Shown: positions 47,091 to 56,492, counted from the stretch's first letter. The stretch: 64,000 bases of DNA from Micromonospora kangleipakensis (GCF_004217615.1 NZ_SHLD01000001.1:2728001-2792000), one strand, 5' to 3'. Numbers and translations are program-made. The notes: generated by a model not told the origin, from the sequence alone.

Positions 47091-48809
47091 ATGACCAGTA
47101 CGGTTCCTGCGCCGGTGCGGGGCGCCACCGCCGCGCCGGCGGTCCCGGCCACCCCGGCCGACGCGGAGTGGCTGACCTGCGGTGGCTGCCGGGTGCTGCT
47201 GTACCGCAAGCGGTTCGACCGGCTGCTGGGGGTGTGCCCGGAGTGCGGGTGGCACAGCCGGCTGTCCGTCGACGAGCGGCTGCGGAGCCTGCTCGATCCC
47301 GGCTCGGTGCGCCCGGTGACGCCGGCGGAGTCGGTGCACGACCCGCTGGGCTTCACCGACCTGGTCGACTACCCGGGCCGGCTGTCCCGGGCCCGGGAGA
47401 GCACCGGCCTCGCCGACGCGGTCCGGGTGGTCCGGGGCCGGATCCAGGGCCACCCGGTGGTGGCGGCGGTGATGGACTTCCGCTTCCTCGGCGGCAGCCT
47501 GGGGGTGGCCGCCGGGGAGGCGGTGACCGCCGCCGCGGAGGCGGCCCTGGCCGACTCCTGCGCGCTGCTGATCGTCACCGCCTCCGGCGGGGCCCGGATG
47601 CAGGAGGGCGCCCTGGCGCTGATGCAGATGGCCAAGACCGGCAACGCGCTGCGCGCCCTGGACGAGGCGGGGCTGCTCACCGTCACCCTGGTGACCGACC
47701 CGACGTACGGCGGGGTCGCGGCCTCGTTCGCCACGCTGACCGACGTCATCATCGCCGAGCCCGGCGCCCGGATGGGCTTCGCCGGCCCCCGGGTCATCGC
47801 CCAGACCATCCGCCAGGAGCTGCCCCCGGGCTTCCAGACCGCGGAGTTCCTGCTGGAGCGGGGCCTGGTCGACGGGGTACGCGCCCGGGGCGAGCTGCCC
47901 TGGGTGCTGGGCCAGCTGCTGGCGGCGGCCGCCCCGGCGCCCGCGGACTGGGGCGGCGAGGTGGTGGACGCCGTGCTGCGGGACCCGGCCACCCTGGTCC
48001 GCCGGCCGCCGGCCGAGGTGGTCCGGCTGGCCCGGCACCTCGACCGGCCCACCCTCACCGACCACCTCACCGAGTGGCTGGACGGCTTCGTCGAGCTGCG
48101 TGGCGCCCGCGACGGCGCGGGGGACTGCCGGGCCGTGGTGGGTGGCCTGGGCGTGCTGGACGGGCTGCCGGTGATGGTGATCGGGCACCAGAAGGGGCAC
48201 AGCACCGAGGAGTTGGTGCGGCACTCCTTCGGAATGCCCTCGCCCGCCGGCTACCGCAAGGCCGCCCGGCTGATGCGGCTCGCCGCGAAGCTGCGGGTGC
48301 CGGTCGTGACGCTGGTCGACACCGCCGGGGCCCACCCCGGGCTGGCGGCGGAGGAGCAGGGCCAGGCGGTCGCCATCGCGGAGTCCATCGCGCTGATGGG
48401 CAGCCTGCCGGTGCCGGTGGTCACGGTGATCACCGGCGAGGGCGGCAGCGGCGGCGCGCTGGCGTTGGCCGTGGCCGACCGGGTGCTGCTGACCGAGAAC
48501 GGCACGTACTCGGTGATCAGCCCGGAGGGTTGCGCGGCGATCCTCTGGCGCAGCCCGGAGCGGGCGGGCGACGCGGCGGCCGCGCTGGGCGTGGACGCCG
48601 GGTCCCTGCTGCGGCTCGGCGTGGTCGACGGGGTGGTGCCGGAACCGCCGGGCGGCGCCCACCTCGACCCGGCGCGCGCGTCCCGGCTGGTCCGCGACGC
48701 CGTGGTCGTCGCCCTGCGCGAGCTGCGGGCCAGTGACGGACCGGCCCTGGTCGCGGCGCGGCGGGGCCGGTTCCGGCGGTTCGGTCTGACCAACGATAGG
48801 AGGCCCTGA
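47091..48809 (+). CDS. Acetyl-CoA carboxylase carboxyltransferase, AccD-AccA fusion
   Basis: 572 residues. The N-terminal zinc ribbon (CGGC ... CPEC, about 26-47) and AccD beta domain ([16 protein letters not shown]) are fused to an AccA-like alpha domain ([34 protein letters not shown]). Both halves of the carboxyltransferase are thus on one chain, as in several polyketide clusters. It makes malonyl-CoA for chain building with the next two genes. The 133 bp upstream are GC-rich with no convincing SARP repeats. Confidence 0.94.
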   Translation: MTSTVPAPVRGATAAPAVPATPADAEWLTCGGCRVLLYRKRFDRLLGVCPECGWHSRLSVDERLRSLLDPGSVRPVTPAESVHDPLGFTDLVDYPGRLSRARESTGLADAVRVVRGRIQGHPVVAAVMDFRFLGGSLGVAAGEAVTAAAEAALADSCALLIVTASGGARMQEGALALMQMAKTGNALRALDEAGLLTVTLVTDPTYGGVAASFATLTDVIIAEPGARMGFAGPRVIAQTIRQELPPGFQTAEFLLERGLVDGVRARGELPWVLGQLLAAAAPAPADWGGEVVDAVLRDPATLVRRPPAEVVRLARHLDRPTLTDHLTEWLDGFVELRGARDGAGDCRAVVGGLGVLDGLPVMVIGHQKGHSTEELVRHSFGMPSPAGYRKAARLMRLAAKLRVPVVTLVDTAGAHPGLAAEEQGQAVAIAESIALMGSLPVPVVTVITGEGGSGGALALAVADRVLLTENGTYSVISPEGCAAILWRSPERAGDAAAALGVDAGSLLRLGVVDGVVPEPPGGAHLDPARASRLVRDAVVVALRELRASDGPALVAARRGRFRRFGLTNDRRP

Positions 48810-48810
48810 C

Positions 48811-49347
48811 ATGACCATCACTCCTGCTCCCACCACGACCCCGGCACCGGCCGATCCGGGCGGGCTGGACGCGGCGGTGGCGGTGCTGCACGCCGAGGCC
48901 GCGATGGAGGTGCTGCACCGCAGCGTCCTCGGGGTGGCCCGCTCGGTCAGCGGCGCGCCGAGCCGGATCAGTGTCCGCTTCGGCTGCGCCAGCATCGACG
49001 TCGAGTGGCCGGACGCGACCGCGGCCGGGGGCGGGACGCCCGTCACCGTCTACGCCGAGACGCCGGCGACCCAGGTCGACGCCGGGGCGGAGGCCGGCCG
49101 ACACGAGCTGCGGTCGCCGCTGGTGGGCACCTTCTACCGGGCGATCGAGCCGGGCGCCAAGCCGTTCGTCGAGGTCGGCGACATCGTCGAGGTCGGCCAG
49201 CAGGTCGGCATCGTGGAGGCGATGAAGCTGATGAACCCGCTGGTGGCCGACCTGGCCGGGCGGGTGGTCGACATCCCGGTGGCCGACGGCGAGCCGGTCG
49301 AGTACGAGCAGCCGCTGCTGGTGATCGAGCCCTGGGAGGGCGAGTGA
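48811..49347 (+). CDS. accB: Biotin carboxyl carrier protein
   Basis: 178 residues; the biotin-accepting Lys is in VEAMKLMNPL near residue 139, preceded by an Ala/Pro-rich linker and SPLVGTFYRA. An N-terminal 90-residue segment precedes the linker. Starts 1 bp after the carboxyltransferase stop and overlaps the biotin carboxylase start (GTGA). Confidence 0.95.
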   Translation: MTITPAPTTTPAPADPGGLDAAVAVLHAEAAMEVLHRSVLGVARSVSGAPSRISVRFGCASIDVEWPDATAAGGGTPVTVYAETPATQVDAGAEAGRHELRSPLVGTFYRAIEPGAKPFVEVGDIVEVGQQVGIVEAMKLMNPLVADLAGRVVDIPVADGEPVEYEQPLLVIEPWEGE

Positions 49348-50729
49348 GCGGGCGGGAGGCCACCTTCGACACGGTGCTGGTGGCCAACCGCGGCGAGATC
49401 GCGCTGCGGGTGGTGCGTACCTGTCGGGAGATGGGGATCCGCAGCGTGGTGGCGTACTCCACCGCCGACCGCGAGTCGGCGGCGGTCCGCGCCGCCGACG
49501 AGGCGGTCCACATCGGACCGGGACCGGCCAAGCAGAGTTACCTGTACCCGCCGGCGCTGATCGAGGCGGCGCTGCGCACCGGCGCGCAGGCCGTCCACCC
49601 CGGCTACGGCTTCCTCTCCGAGGATCCCGACTTCGCCGAGATCTGCGCCCGCAACGGGCTGGTCTTCATCGGGCCCCGGCCGGAGGTGATGGCGCGCCTG
49701 GGCGACAAGTCGCTGGCCCGACGGCTGATGACCGACGCCGGCCTGCCGGTCCTGCCGGGCACCCTCGAACCGGTCGGCAGCGCCAGCGAGATCCTGGCCG
49801 CCGGGCACCGGGTCGGGTTCCCGGTGATCATCAAGGCGGCGGCCGGCGGGGGCGGCCGGGGGATGAGCGTGGTGCGGCGCGCGGAGGACCTGCTGCCCGC
49901 GTTCCGCGCGACCCGGGCCGCGGCCCGCTCGGTCTTCGGCGACGACCGGGTCTACCTGGAGCGCTTCCTGGAACGCGCCCGGCACGTGGAGATCCAGGTG
50001 TTGGCCGACGGGCACGGCAACGTGGTGCACCTGGGGGAGCGGGACTGCTCGGTGCAGCGCCGGCACCAGAAGCTCGTCGAGGAGAGCCCGGCCCCGGGCC
50101 TGCCCCGGCGGATCGCCGACGCGTTCGCCGAGGCGGCGGTGCGGGGCGCCCGGGCGGTCGGCTTCACCGGGGCGGGGACCTTCGAGTTCCTGGTCGCCGG
50201 CGAGGAGACCGCGTTCATCGAGGTGAACTCGCGGATCCAGGTGGAGCACCCGGTCACCGAGGCGGTCACCGGCATCGACCTGGTACGCGAGCAGATCCGG
50301 GTGGCCGCCGGCCTGCCGCTGTCGGTGACCCAGGACGACGTCCGGCCGCGCGGGGTGGCGGTGGAGTGCCGGGTCAACGCCGAGGACCCGGCGCGGGACT
50401 ACGCCCCCTGCCCGGGGGAGCTCACCGAGTTCGTCCCGCCCGGCGGCCCGGGCGTCCGGGTCGACACCCACGCCTACCCGGGCTGGCGGATCTCGCCGTA
50501 CTACGACTCGCTGCTGGCAAAGGTGATCGTCTGGGCGCCCGACCGGGACCAGGCGCTGGACCGGATGGACCGGGCGCTGGCCGAGTTCCGGATCGCCGGG
50601 CGGGGTGTCCGGACCACCGTGCCCCGGCTGCGGGAGGTGCTGGCCGACCCGGTGTTCCGGGCGGCGGAGCACTCCACGTCGCTGCTGGACGAGATGGCGG
50701 CGGCGCCGGGCGTACGCCTGGCCGGGTGA
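49344..50729 (+). CDS. accC: Biotin carboxylase
   Basis: 461 residues with the ATP-grasp pattern: LVANRGEIALRVVRTCREMG, PGYGFLSEDPDFAE, KAAAGGGGRGM (ATP loop) and EVNSRIQVEHPVTE (catalytic). Completes a cluster-dedicated acetyl-CoA carboxylase. GTG start within the accB stop overlap. Followed by a strong terminator. Confidence 0.96.
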   Translation: MSGREATFDTVLVANRGEIALRVVRTCREMGIRSVVAYSTADRESAAVRAADEAVHIGPGPAKQSYLYPPALIEAALRTGAQAVHPGYGFLSEDPDFAEICARNGLVFIGPRPEVMARLGDKSLARRLMTDAGLPVLPGTLEPVGSASEILAAGHRVGFPVIIKAAAGGGGRGMSVVRRAEDLLPAFRATRAAARSVFGDDRVYLERFLERARHVEIQVLADGHGNVVHLGERDCSVQRRHQKLVEESPAPGLPRRIADAFAEAAVRGARAVGFTGAGTFEFLVAGEETAFIEVNSRIQVEHPVTEAVTGIDLVREQIRVAAGLPLSVTQDDVRPRGVAVECRVNAEDPARDYAPCPGELTEFVPPGGPGVRVDTHAYPGWRISPYYDSLLAKVIVWAPDRDQALDRMDRALAEFRIAGRGVRTTVPRLREVLADPVFRAAEHSTSLLDEMAAAPGVRLAG

Positions 50730-50770
50730 CGGGTCGGTCCCGGCGGCCCGACCCCGGGGAGCAGCTGCGG

Positions 50771-50807
50771 CGACGGCCGCGACGGTGAGAGACCGTCGCG
50801 GCCGTCG
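50771..50807 (+). terminator. Terminator of the carboxylase operon
   Basis: Perfect 16-bp stem (50771-50786 with 50792-50807) with a 5-nt loop. Confidence 0.88.
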
Positions 50808-50823
50808 GCGTTCCGGGCCGTTG

Positions 50824-50852
50824 CCCCCGGGCCGGTGGAGCCGACCCGGGGG
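50824..50852 (-). terminator. Terminator of the SARP gene
   Basis: 8-bp GC stem CCCCCGGG/CCCGGGGG starting 6 bp after the SARP stop on the minus strand. Confidence 0.6.
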
Positions 50853-50857
50853 AGGGT

Positions 50858-52684
50858 TCAGCGGCCCACCGCGAGCTGCTGGCTGATGCTGCGCAGGGTC
50901 GGCAGGAACCGGTAGTTGTACCCGACGAGCTGGTCGTCCGGCGGCTCGGCGCCGATCAGGTGCAGCTCGACCAGCTCCTCCAGGACCGACTCGGCGGCGT
51001 GCTCGTCGACGCCGAGCACGCTGGCGGCGGTGCCGAGCGAGACCGGCTGCTGCACCAGCCCGGCGAGCTGGCCGAGCGCGGTCTGCACCGCCCGCGGCGC
51101 GAGCCGGTACGTCCGTTCCACGCTGGCCCGCAGCCGCAGCGGGTCGCCGCAGGGGCGGTCCATCTCCCGCCGCTTCCACGCGATCAGTCGCGCGATGCTC
51201 CAGTGTGGCCGGGAGAGCAGCATCGACGCGGCGACGTGCAGCGCCGACGGCAGCCCGTCGCAGAGGTAGACCAGCTCGCGGGCGATCAGCGGTTCCCGTT
51301 CGATCCGACGCCGGCCGATCGCGGCGGCCAGCAGTTGCAGGCTGCCGTCGACGTCCAGCGGCGGCAGGTGGAGGGTCTCGCTGATGGACGGCGTCGAGAG
51401 CCGACGCCGGCTGGTCACCAGCACCGCGCTGGCGCGGCTCGACGGCAGCAGCGGGGCCAACTGGTCGATGTCGGCCACGTCGTCGAGGAGGACGAGCACG
51501 TTCCGGTCCGCGGTGACCGAGCGGAACATCCGGCTGCGCTCGTCGAGCGAGGTCGGCAGCGCCTCGTCGGGCACCCCCAGCGCCCGCAGGAACCCGCCGA
51601 GCACCTCGCCCAGGTCGGCCCGGCCGCCGTCGCCGTCGAGCAGCCGGGCGTATAGCTGGCCGCCCGGGTGGTGGTCGCGGACCTGGTGGGCGGCGTGCAC
51701 GCTGAGCGCGGTGGCGCCGCAGCCGGGCGGTCCGGCGACGACCACCACCGCCGGGGCGCTGCGCGGCGTGCGGCCCAGCGCGGCCAGCACCGCCGCCAGC
51801 TCGGTGTCCCGGCCGACCAGCGCCGGCCCCTTCGGGGGCAGCTGGCTGGGCGGCGCGGACCGGACGACGACGGCCGCCGGCTCGGCCGACGCCGGCGGCG
51901 GCTCCAGGGCGAGGTCGCCCTCCAGCATCGAGCGGTGCAGCCGCTGGGTGTCCAGCGACGGGTCCAGGCCCAGCTCCCGGGCCAGGGCCGTGCGCAGGCT
52001 CTGGTAGACGGCGAGCGCGTCGGGGCGGCGCCCGGCGCGGTAGAGGGCGAGCATCAGCTTGGCGTGGAAGCCCTCGTGGGTGGGCTGCTTGGCCACCAGC
52101 GCGGTCAGCTCGCCGAGCACCTCGTGGTGCCGGCCGAGCTGCAGGTCGGCCTGGATACGGGACTCCAGGGCGCTCTTGTGCATCTCCTCCAGCCGCAGCG
52201 CCTCGACCTGCAGCAGCGGACCCAGGCTGACGTCCACCAGGGACGGACCGCGCCAGAGCCGCAGCGCCTCGGCCAGGGTGCCCGCCGCGGTGGCGGGGTC
52301 GCCGGCCTCCAGTTGGGCCCGGCCCAGGGCGGCCAGCCGGCCGAAGCGGCGGGCGTCGAGGGCGTCCGGCGCGAGCGAGAGGACGTACCCGTAGGCGGAG
52401 GTCCGCAGCGACGGCGCCCCCGCCGTGGTCGGCAGCTGTCCCCGGGCGTTGGGTACGCCGAGCCGCAGCAGTTTGCGGAGCTGGTAGACGTAGGTCTGGA
52501 GCGTGGTGGTGACGCTGGCGGGAGGGTTGTCCTCCCACAACTCCTCAATGATCTGGTCGGTCCGCACGACGACGTTGCCGTTGAGCGCGAGAAGGCTGAG
52601 CGCTCGGCGGAGTTTGGGTGCCGAAGGTGTCACGACCGTACGGTCGCGTACCACCTCCAGCGGTCCTAGGATCGAAATCTGCAC
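50858..52684 (-). CDS. SARP-family activator with NB-ARC domain (AfsR-like) and degenerate P-loop
   Basis: 608 residues from GTG 52684. An OmpR-type winged-helix domain and bacterial transcriptional activation domain (about 1-240; ISILGPLEVV, LQTYVYQLRKLL, RLEEMHKSALE) are followed by an NB-ARC-like domain. There the Walker A motif reads GPPGCGATALS: the Lys of GxGKT/S is Ala. Walker B (VLVLLDDVAD) is present. The GTG is preferred because GGGGGAAG precedes it and because the apparent promoter (52780-52811) overlaps the upstream ATG at 52786, which is the alternative start (642 residues). It is the likely master activator of this cluster. Confidence 0.9.
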   Translation of the reverse strand: MQISILGPLEVVRDRTVVTPSAPKLRRALSLLALNGNVVVRTDQIIEELWEDNPPASVTTTLQTYVYQLRKLLRLGVPNARGQLPTTAGAPSLRTSAYGYVLSLAPDALDARRFGRLAALGRAQLEAGDPATAAGTLAEALRLWRGPSLVDVSLGPLLQVEALRLEEMHKSALESRIQADLQLGRHHEVLGELTALVAKQPTHEGFHAKLMLALYRAGRRPDALAVYQSLRTALARELGLDPSLDTQRLHRSMLEGDLALEPPPASAEPAAVVVRSAPPSQLPPKGPALVGRDTELAAVLAALGRTPRSAPAVVVVAGPPGCGATALSVHAAHQVRDHHPGGQLYARLLDGDGGRADLGEVLGGFLRALGVPDEALPTSLDERSRMFRSVTADRNVLVLLDDVADIDQLAPLLPSSRASAVLVTSRRRLSTPSISETLHLPPLDVDGSLQLLAAAIGRRRIEREPLIARELVYLCDGLPSALHVAASMLLSRPHWSIARLIAWKRREMDRPCGDPLRLRASVERTYRLAPRAVQTALGQLAGLVQQPVSLGTAASVLGVDEHAAESVLEELVELHLIGAEPPDDQLVGYNYRFLPTLRSISQQLAVGR

Positions 52685-52779
52685 GACAACCACTTCCCCC
52701 TTGTGGTCGAAGTCGCTGCTGTCCCGCCCCGCACCGGGTGGGACGTCGACTTCGAGAGACCTGGTATCAGGCTGGGTCG

Positions 52780-52811
52780 ATGCCATCTTTCAGCGCTCGA
52801 AAAGCGCTGGA
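52780..52811 (-). promoter_or_regulatory. SARP-type promoter of the SARP gene (autoregulation)
   Basis: Minus-strand TCCAGCG (52811-52805) and TCGAGCG (52800-52794), 11 bp apart, 8 bp, then TGGCAT (52785-52780). The heptamers equal two of those at the halogenase promoter. Transcription would start near 52773, leaving an 88-nt leader to the GTG start. Confidence 0.6.
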
Positions 52812-53655
52812 GCGCGGATAGAGCCCCCTTTCTCGAAGTCCTCCACTCGTCCCTTTTCGCGGCAAACGCCAGTCGAATGCACACGCGGAGTGGATGCGCA
52901 ACGCATTAATCTCCACCAATCGGTCGACCCCTGCCTCCGACGGTTTGCCGAGGGGCAGGGGTCGCCCAAAACCGGACAGTCGGGGCGCATCCCCTGAACT
53001 CCGTGCGCTCGGTCGACCGCGACTGGCCCGACCTTCCGCGCCCGGAAAGCTCGCTACGGATCCCACGGTGTTCGACAATCCGTCATTTCGATCGGCTGTG
53101 CAATGTCGGATCTCCGGCTTTCGATCCGGCCGGCTCTTTCCTTACCGAGAGTACCCGAAACATTCGGTAACAATTGGCGGACGGCCGACTGTCGGAAAGG
53201 CGCGGTATTGGTCCGGGCCGCCGGAGAAAACATTGTCAAGCGGCCCAATAATGGGATTCTGGACAAAGCCGTCCGGACGCCCCCGGCGTTCACCGTCGGC
53301 CGTGGTGGGGGCGTTGCGCGGGGCGCGCCCGCGGCCCGATGTCGCGGGTGTCGGCCCGCGCGTAGGCGGGCCGCCGCGGCGCCCGCCGGACGGCAGGCGT
53401 GTCACCGACAGTGATCGCGCCGGGTGCAAATTGCAATAGTGGCGGTGGGGCGGATTCCACGAAGTGGGTTCGACACCCGAACGACACAATTCCCGGGCGC
53501 GGAGAACGCACAATCCCGCGACGACAGGATTCCCGGGTCCGGGACGCCCGCGGCCCGGAAACGACACGATCCCCGGGCCCGCGGACCGGGCCGGCGCGCG
53601 GTGACGCGACGGCGACCGGTCCCCGGCCCCGGGGATCAGTGCGGACGACCGGTGG
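52812..53655. other. Long gene-free region upstream of the SARP gene
   Basis: About 840 bp with no supported gene. 53040-53280 is clearly poorer in GC than the rest of the window. It holds an inverted repeat TTACCGA (53142-53148) and TCGGTAA (53164-53170), and an inner CCGAA/TTCGG pair, a plausible operator. The right part, 53480-53640, is made of short CCCGGG-rich inverted segments that may terminate the flavin reductase transcript. Confidence 0.5.
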
Positions 53656-54171
53656 TCAGCCGGCCGGCCAGGCGGCGAACCGGCGCTGCCCGTAGAGCAG
53701 CGGCTCCCGGCCCGGCTCCCGGACGATGCGCCGCACCTCGCCGAAGACCACCACGTGGTCGCCGACCGGCTCGGTGCGGGTCACGGCGCAGTGCGCCACG
53801 GCGAGCGCGTCGTCGGCCAGGTGCGGCCCCGCCGCGTCCGGCCCGGCGTCCCAGCACACCCGGGAGAACCGGTCCGGGTCGCCGGAGGCGAACAGCCGCG
53901 CCGTCTCCGAGGCGCGGTCGTGCAGCAGGTTCACCGCGAAGCGGGAGCCGGCGACGATCGCGGCCAGCGTCGGGCTGCCGCTCCACACGCAGACCAGCAA
54001 CGTCGGCGGGCTCAGGGTCACGCTGCACACCGACGAGCACGTCATGCCGTGCGGCCCGCCGTCCGGCCCGAACGCGGTCAGCACCGCCACGCCGGTGGGG
54101 AACTCGGCCATCAGGCCCCGGAAGTCGGTCGAGGAGGGCCCGGCGGCCCGCTCGGCGAGGGAATCTGTCAC
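53656..54171 (-). CDS. Flavin reductase (halogenase partner)
   Basis: 171 residues of the HpaC/flavin-reductase fold: FPTGVAVLTAFGPDG, MTCSSVCSVTLSPPTLLVCV (flavin-binding) and FAVNLLHD. It would supply FADH2 to the halogenase encoded just upstream on the same strand, 63 bp away. No other flavin enzyme in the cluster needs it. Confidence 0.9.
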   Translation of the reverse strand: MTDSLAERAAGPSSTDFRGLMAEFPTGVAVLTAFGPDGGPHGMTCSSVCSVTLSPPTLLVCVWSGSPTLAAIVAGSRFAVNLLHDRASETARLFASGDPDRFSRVCWDAGPDAAGPHLADDALAVAHCAVTRTEPVGDHVVVFGEVRRIVREPGREPLLYGQRRFAAWPAG

Positions 54172-54234
54172 GTCGCACCACCTCAGGGATCGGGCGGGGG
54201 TCCGCCGGTGGTCCGGACCGGACCCCGGCGTCGG

Positions 54235-56001
54235 TCAGTTCATCCCGATGTACGGGGCGATGTGCCGGCCGGCCCAGCTGTCGAAGTCCTCGAGCAGCTG
54301 CTTGTTCAGCTCCGGGTGCTCGGCGAAGGCCTTCAGCGCGTCCGCCTGGGTCATCGCCTTCGCCACCAGGGCGTCGGCCGCCTTGCGGCGCTGCCACCAG
54401 TCGTCGTTGGTCTCCGTGCGCTCCAGCAGGGTCGCCGGCACCTTCTGACCGAGCAGCAGGTTGTCGATGCCCGCCAGGCCGAAGAAGGTCGGCGCCGCGC
54501 CCAGCGCCAGGTCCAGCAGGAAGGGGTCCCGCCGGGTCAGCGGCGCGCCGTTGGCGTACAGGTCCAGCAGCGGCTTGAAGCCGGAGACGTCGCAGCGCTC
54601 CTGGACGTCCTTCCAGAACGGCGTGTCCAGCTTCGTGTTGAACTTGTAGTGGATGCCGAGGAACCAGCGGATCGCGTCCCAGCGCTGGCCGAGGCCGAGG
54701 TTGACCACGTCCCGGGCCGGGGTCTCGGACCACGAGGTGGGCAGGGTGGCCACCATCGCCTGGATGGAGAGCGCGCTCATCAGCAGCCCGGTGGACTCCA
54801 GCGGCTCGACGAAGGCGTACGAGTTGCCGATCGCGTAGACGTTGCCCCGCCAGGCCTTGTCGTGCCGGCCGCTGCGGAAGCGCACCTGGCGCAGCCCGTC
54901 GACGGTGGGGAAGCGCTCCTGGACCTCGTCGGCCGCCTGCTCGTCGCTGAGGTGGTCGGTCGAGTAGACGTAGCCGATGTGGTCGCTCTCCGGGGTGGGG
55001 ATGTTCCAGGTCCAACCGGCCTGCATGGTGGTCGCCGAGGTGTACGGCTTGAGCACCCCGTCGTGCGGCATGTTGCCGGTGACCGCCGAGTTGGTGAAGA
55101 GCGTGTCGGAGTAGCTGTGGAACGGCGTGCCGAGGGTCTTGCCGAGCAGCATCGACCGGAAGCCGGTGCAGTCGACGTAGAAGTCGAACTCCAGCTCGCG
55201 CCCGTCGGTGGTGGTCAGATGGTCTACCCACTCCTCGCCGCTGAGCACCACGTCGGCCAGCCGCGCCTCGACGTGCTTGATGCCGCGCTGCTCGGCCAGC
55301 TCGGTGAGGTAGCCGACGAACCGGCCGTTGTCCAGGTGGTACGCGAACGGCAGGTACTTCATCAGCGAGACGGGCCTGCCGTCCACCTCGTAGACCGCCG
55401 AGCGGTCGGCCATCATCATCAGCGACTGGAGCGTGAAGCCGTTGACGCTGCCGGTGGCGTCCAGCGCGCCGAGGCCGCCGATCGAGTGGTGGTGCCAGTC
55501 GAAGGTGGCCATGAACGGCTCGTCGTCCGCCGGTCCCCAGTCGAACTTGATGCCGAGCTTCCAGGTGGGCATCACCTTCCGGTACAGCTCGTTGGCGTCG
55601 ATGCCCAGGTAGTGGTGCAGGAACATCACCATGTAGGTCACCGTCGCCTCGCCGACGCCGATGATCGGGATCTCCTTCGACTGCACCAGGGTGACGTCCA
55701 GCCACGGCCGCTTCGCCTTCAGCGCCAGTGCGGCCATGAAGCCGGCGGTGCCGCCACCGATGACGCCGACCGAGCGGACCCCCTGCGGGTCGTCGTCGGC
55801 CGGGCGACGCCGGTCGCTCGCCACCGCCTCGTGGTGCTGGGTGAGCGCCCGCGGGTTGAGCACACCCGGCATGCCCTGGCCGTTCGCGCCGCCCAGCCAG
55901 TCGCGTACCGCGTCCGCGTCGGACTCGGTGAGGCTCTCGACCAGGGTGTCCAGCTGTGTCCTGGTGCTGGGGCCGCCGAAGCCGCCCATGTTTCCGTACA
56001 T
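54235..56001 (-). CDS. Flavin-dependent halogenase with N-terminal extension
   Basis: 588 residues. Tryptophan-halogenase-family motifs are all present: FAD motif GVIGGGTAGF (GGGTAG at 82-87), IGVGEAT, the Lys in TWKLGIKF matching the catalytic Lys of PrnA, the halogenase signature GWTWNIP and FVEPLESTG with the second catalytic Glu. About 75 residues precede the FAD motif, whereas PrnA-type enzymes begin there; the extension is Gly-rich then acidic and could bind ACP or the reductase. It predicts a chlorinated or brominated product. GGGAG precedes the ATG. Confidence 0.94.
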   Translation of the reverse strand: MYGNMGGFGGPSTRTQLDTLVESLTESDADAVRDWLGGANGQGMPGVLNPRALTQHHEAVASDRRRPADDDPQGVRSVGVIGGGTAGFMAALALKAKRPWLDVTLVQSKEIPIIGVGEATVTYMVMFLHHYLGIDANELYRKVMPTWKLGIKFDWGPADDEPFMATFDWHHHSIGGLGALDATGSVNGFTLQSLMMMADRSAVYEVDGRPVSLMKYLPFAYHLDNGRFVGYLTELAEQRGIKHVEARLADVVLSGEEWVDHLTTTDGRELEFDFYVDCTGFRSMLLGKTLGTPFHSYSDTLFTNSAVTGNMPHDGVLKPYTSATTMQAGWTWNIPTPESDHIGYVYSTDHLSDEQAADEVQERFPTVDGLRQVRFRSGRHDKAWRGNVYAIGNSYAFVEPLESTGLLMSALSIQAMVATLPTSWSETPARDVVNLGLGQRWDAIRWFLGIHYKFNTKLDTPFWKDVQERCDVSGFKPLLDLYANGAPLTRRDPFLLDLALGAAPTFFGLAGIDNLLLGQKVPATLLERTETNDDWWQRRKAADALVAKAMTQADALKAFAEHPELNKQLLEDFDSWAGRHIAPYIGMN

Positions 56002-56128
56002 TCCGCACTCCCGACCGTCGTTGGATGGATGGCCCCGCCGGCTCCGTTCGGGCGGGGCGCGGTGCCGCCAGGGTGGTCCGGACCCGTCGGCGCCGGTGCC
56101 GCCGGCCGGGATCGACCCGGCCACGGCC

Positions 56129-56171
56129 ACTGTGCGCAGGCCGGCTCGAACCCCGCTGGAGCGTCGCTCAG
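56129..56171 (-). promoter_or_regulatory. SARP-type promoter of the halogenase-reductase operon
   Basis: Minus-strand CTGAGCG (56171-56165), TCCAGCG (56160-56154) and TCGAGCC (56149-56143) at 11-bp steps, 8 bp, then -10 CACAGT (56134-56129). Confidence 0.75.
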
Positions 56172-56226
56172 GGTGCCCGGGCCCGCGCCGGGCCGGGTCC
56201 GCGCGCCCCGCCGGCTCGCTCGCCGG

Positions 56227-56258
56227 TCGAGGCGGGTTCGAGGGGTACGCCCCAGGCT
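56227..56258 (+). promoter_or_regulatory. SARP-type promoter of the 56-codon gene
   Basis: TCGAGGC (56227-56233) and TCGAGGG (56238-56244), 11 bp apart, 8 bp, then -10 CAGGCT (56253-56258). Diverges from the halogenase promoter; the small gene starts 56 bp after the -10. Confidence 0.68.
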
Positions 56259-56313
56259 GGCGGCCGGTCCGCCGCGCCCGCGGCGGGCCGGCGAGGACCG
56301 GAAGGGGCGTGCG

Positions 56314-56484
56314 ATGGTGGCCGACGGCGGCGGAGATCAGGGGTACCCGTCGATGCTGGTGCGGATCGCCCGGCGGCTCTGGTCGGGCGCCCAGGTCCAG
56401 GGGCTGTTCCTGATGGGTTTCCCACCGCCCCCGGGTCGGCCCGCCGAGCCGCCCCCGGCACGCCCGGCCCGGCGTCGCCGCTGA
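56314..56484 (+). CDS. Small cluster protein of unknown function (56 residues)
   Basis: A short frame from ATG 56314 with GGAAGGGG 6 nt upstream. The peptide starts MVADGGGDQGYPS, has an amphipathic stretch (MLVRIARRLWSGAQVQGLFLM, about 14-34) and ends in a Pro/Arg-rich tail (PPPARPARRRR). I do not recognise a family. Support comes from context: it has its own SARP-type promoter, a ribosome site and a terminator, all within 300 bp, between halogenase and KSalpha operons. Confidence 0.5.
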   Translation: MVADGGGDQGYPSMLVRIARRLWSGAQVQGLFLMGFPPPPGRPAEPPPARPARRRR

Positions 56485-56492
56485 CCGACGCA

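Noticed and set aside
49134..52538. A 1100-codon minus-strand frame across biotin carboxylase and the SARP gene
   Set aside because: Crosses two strong terminators and two well-supported genes; composition is that of a shadow.
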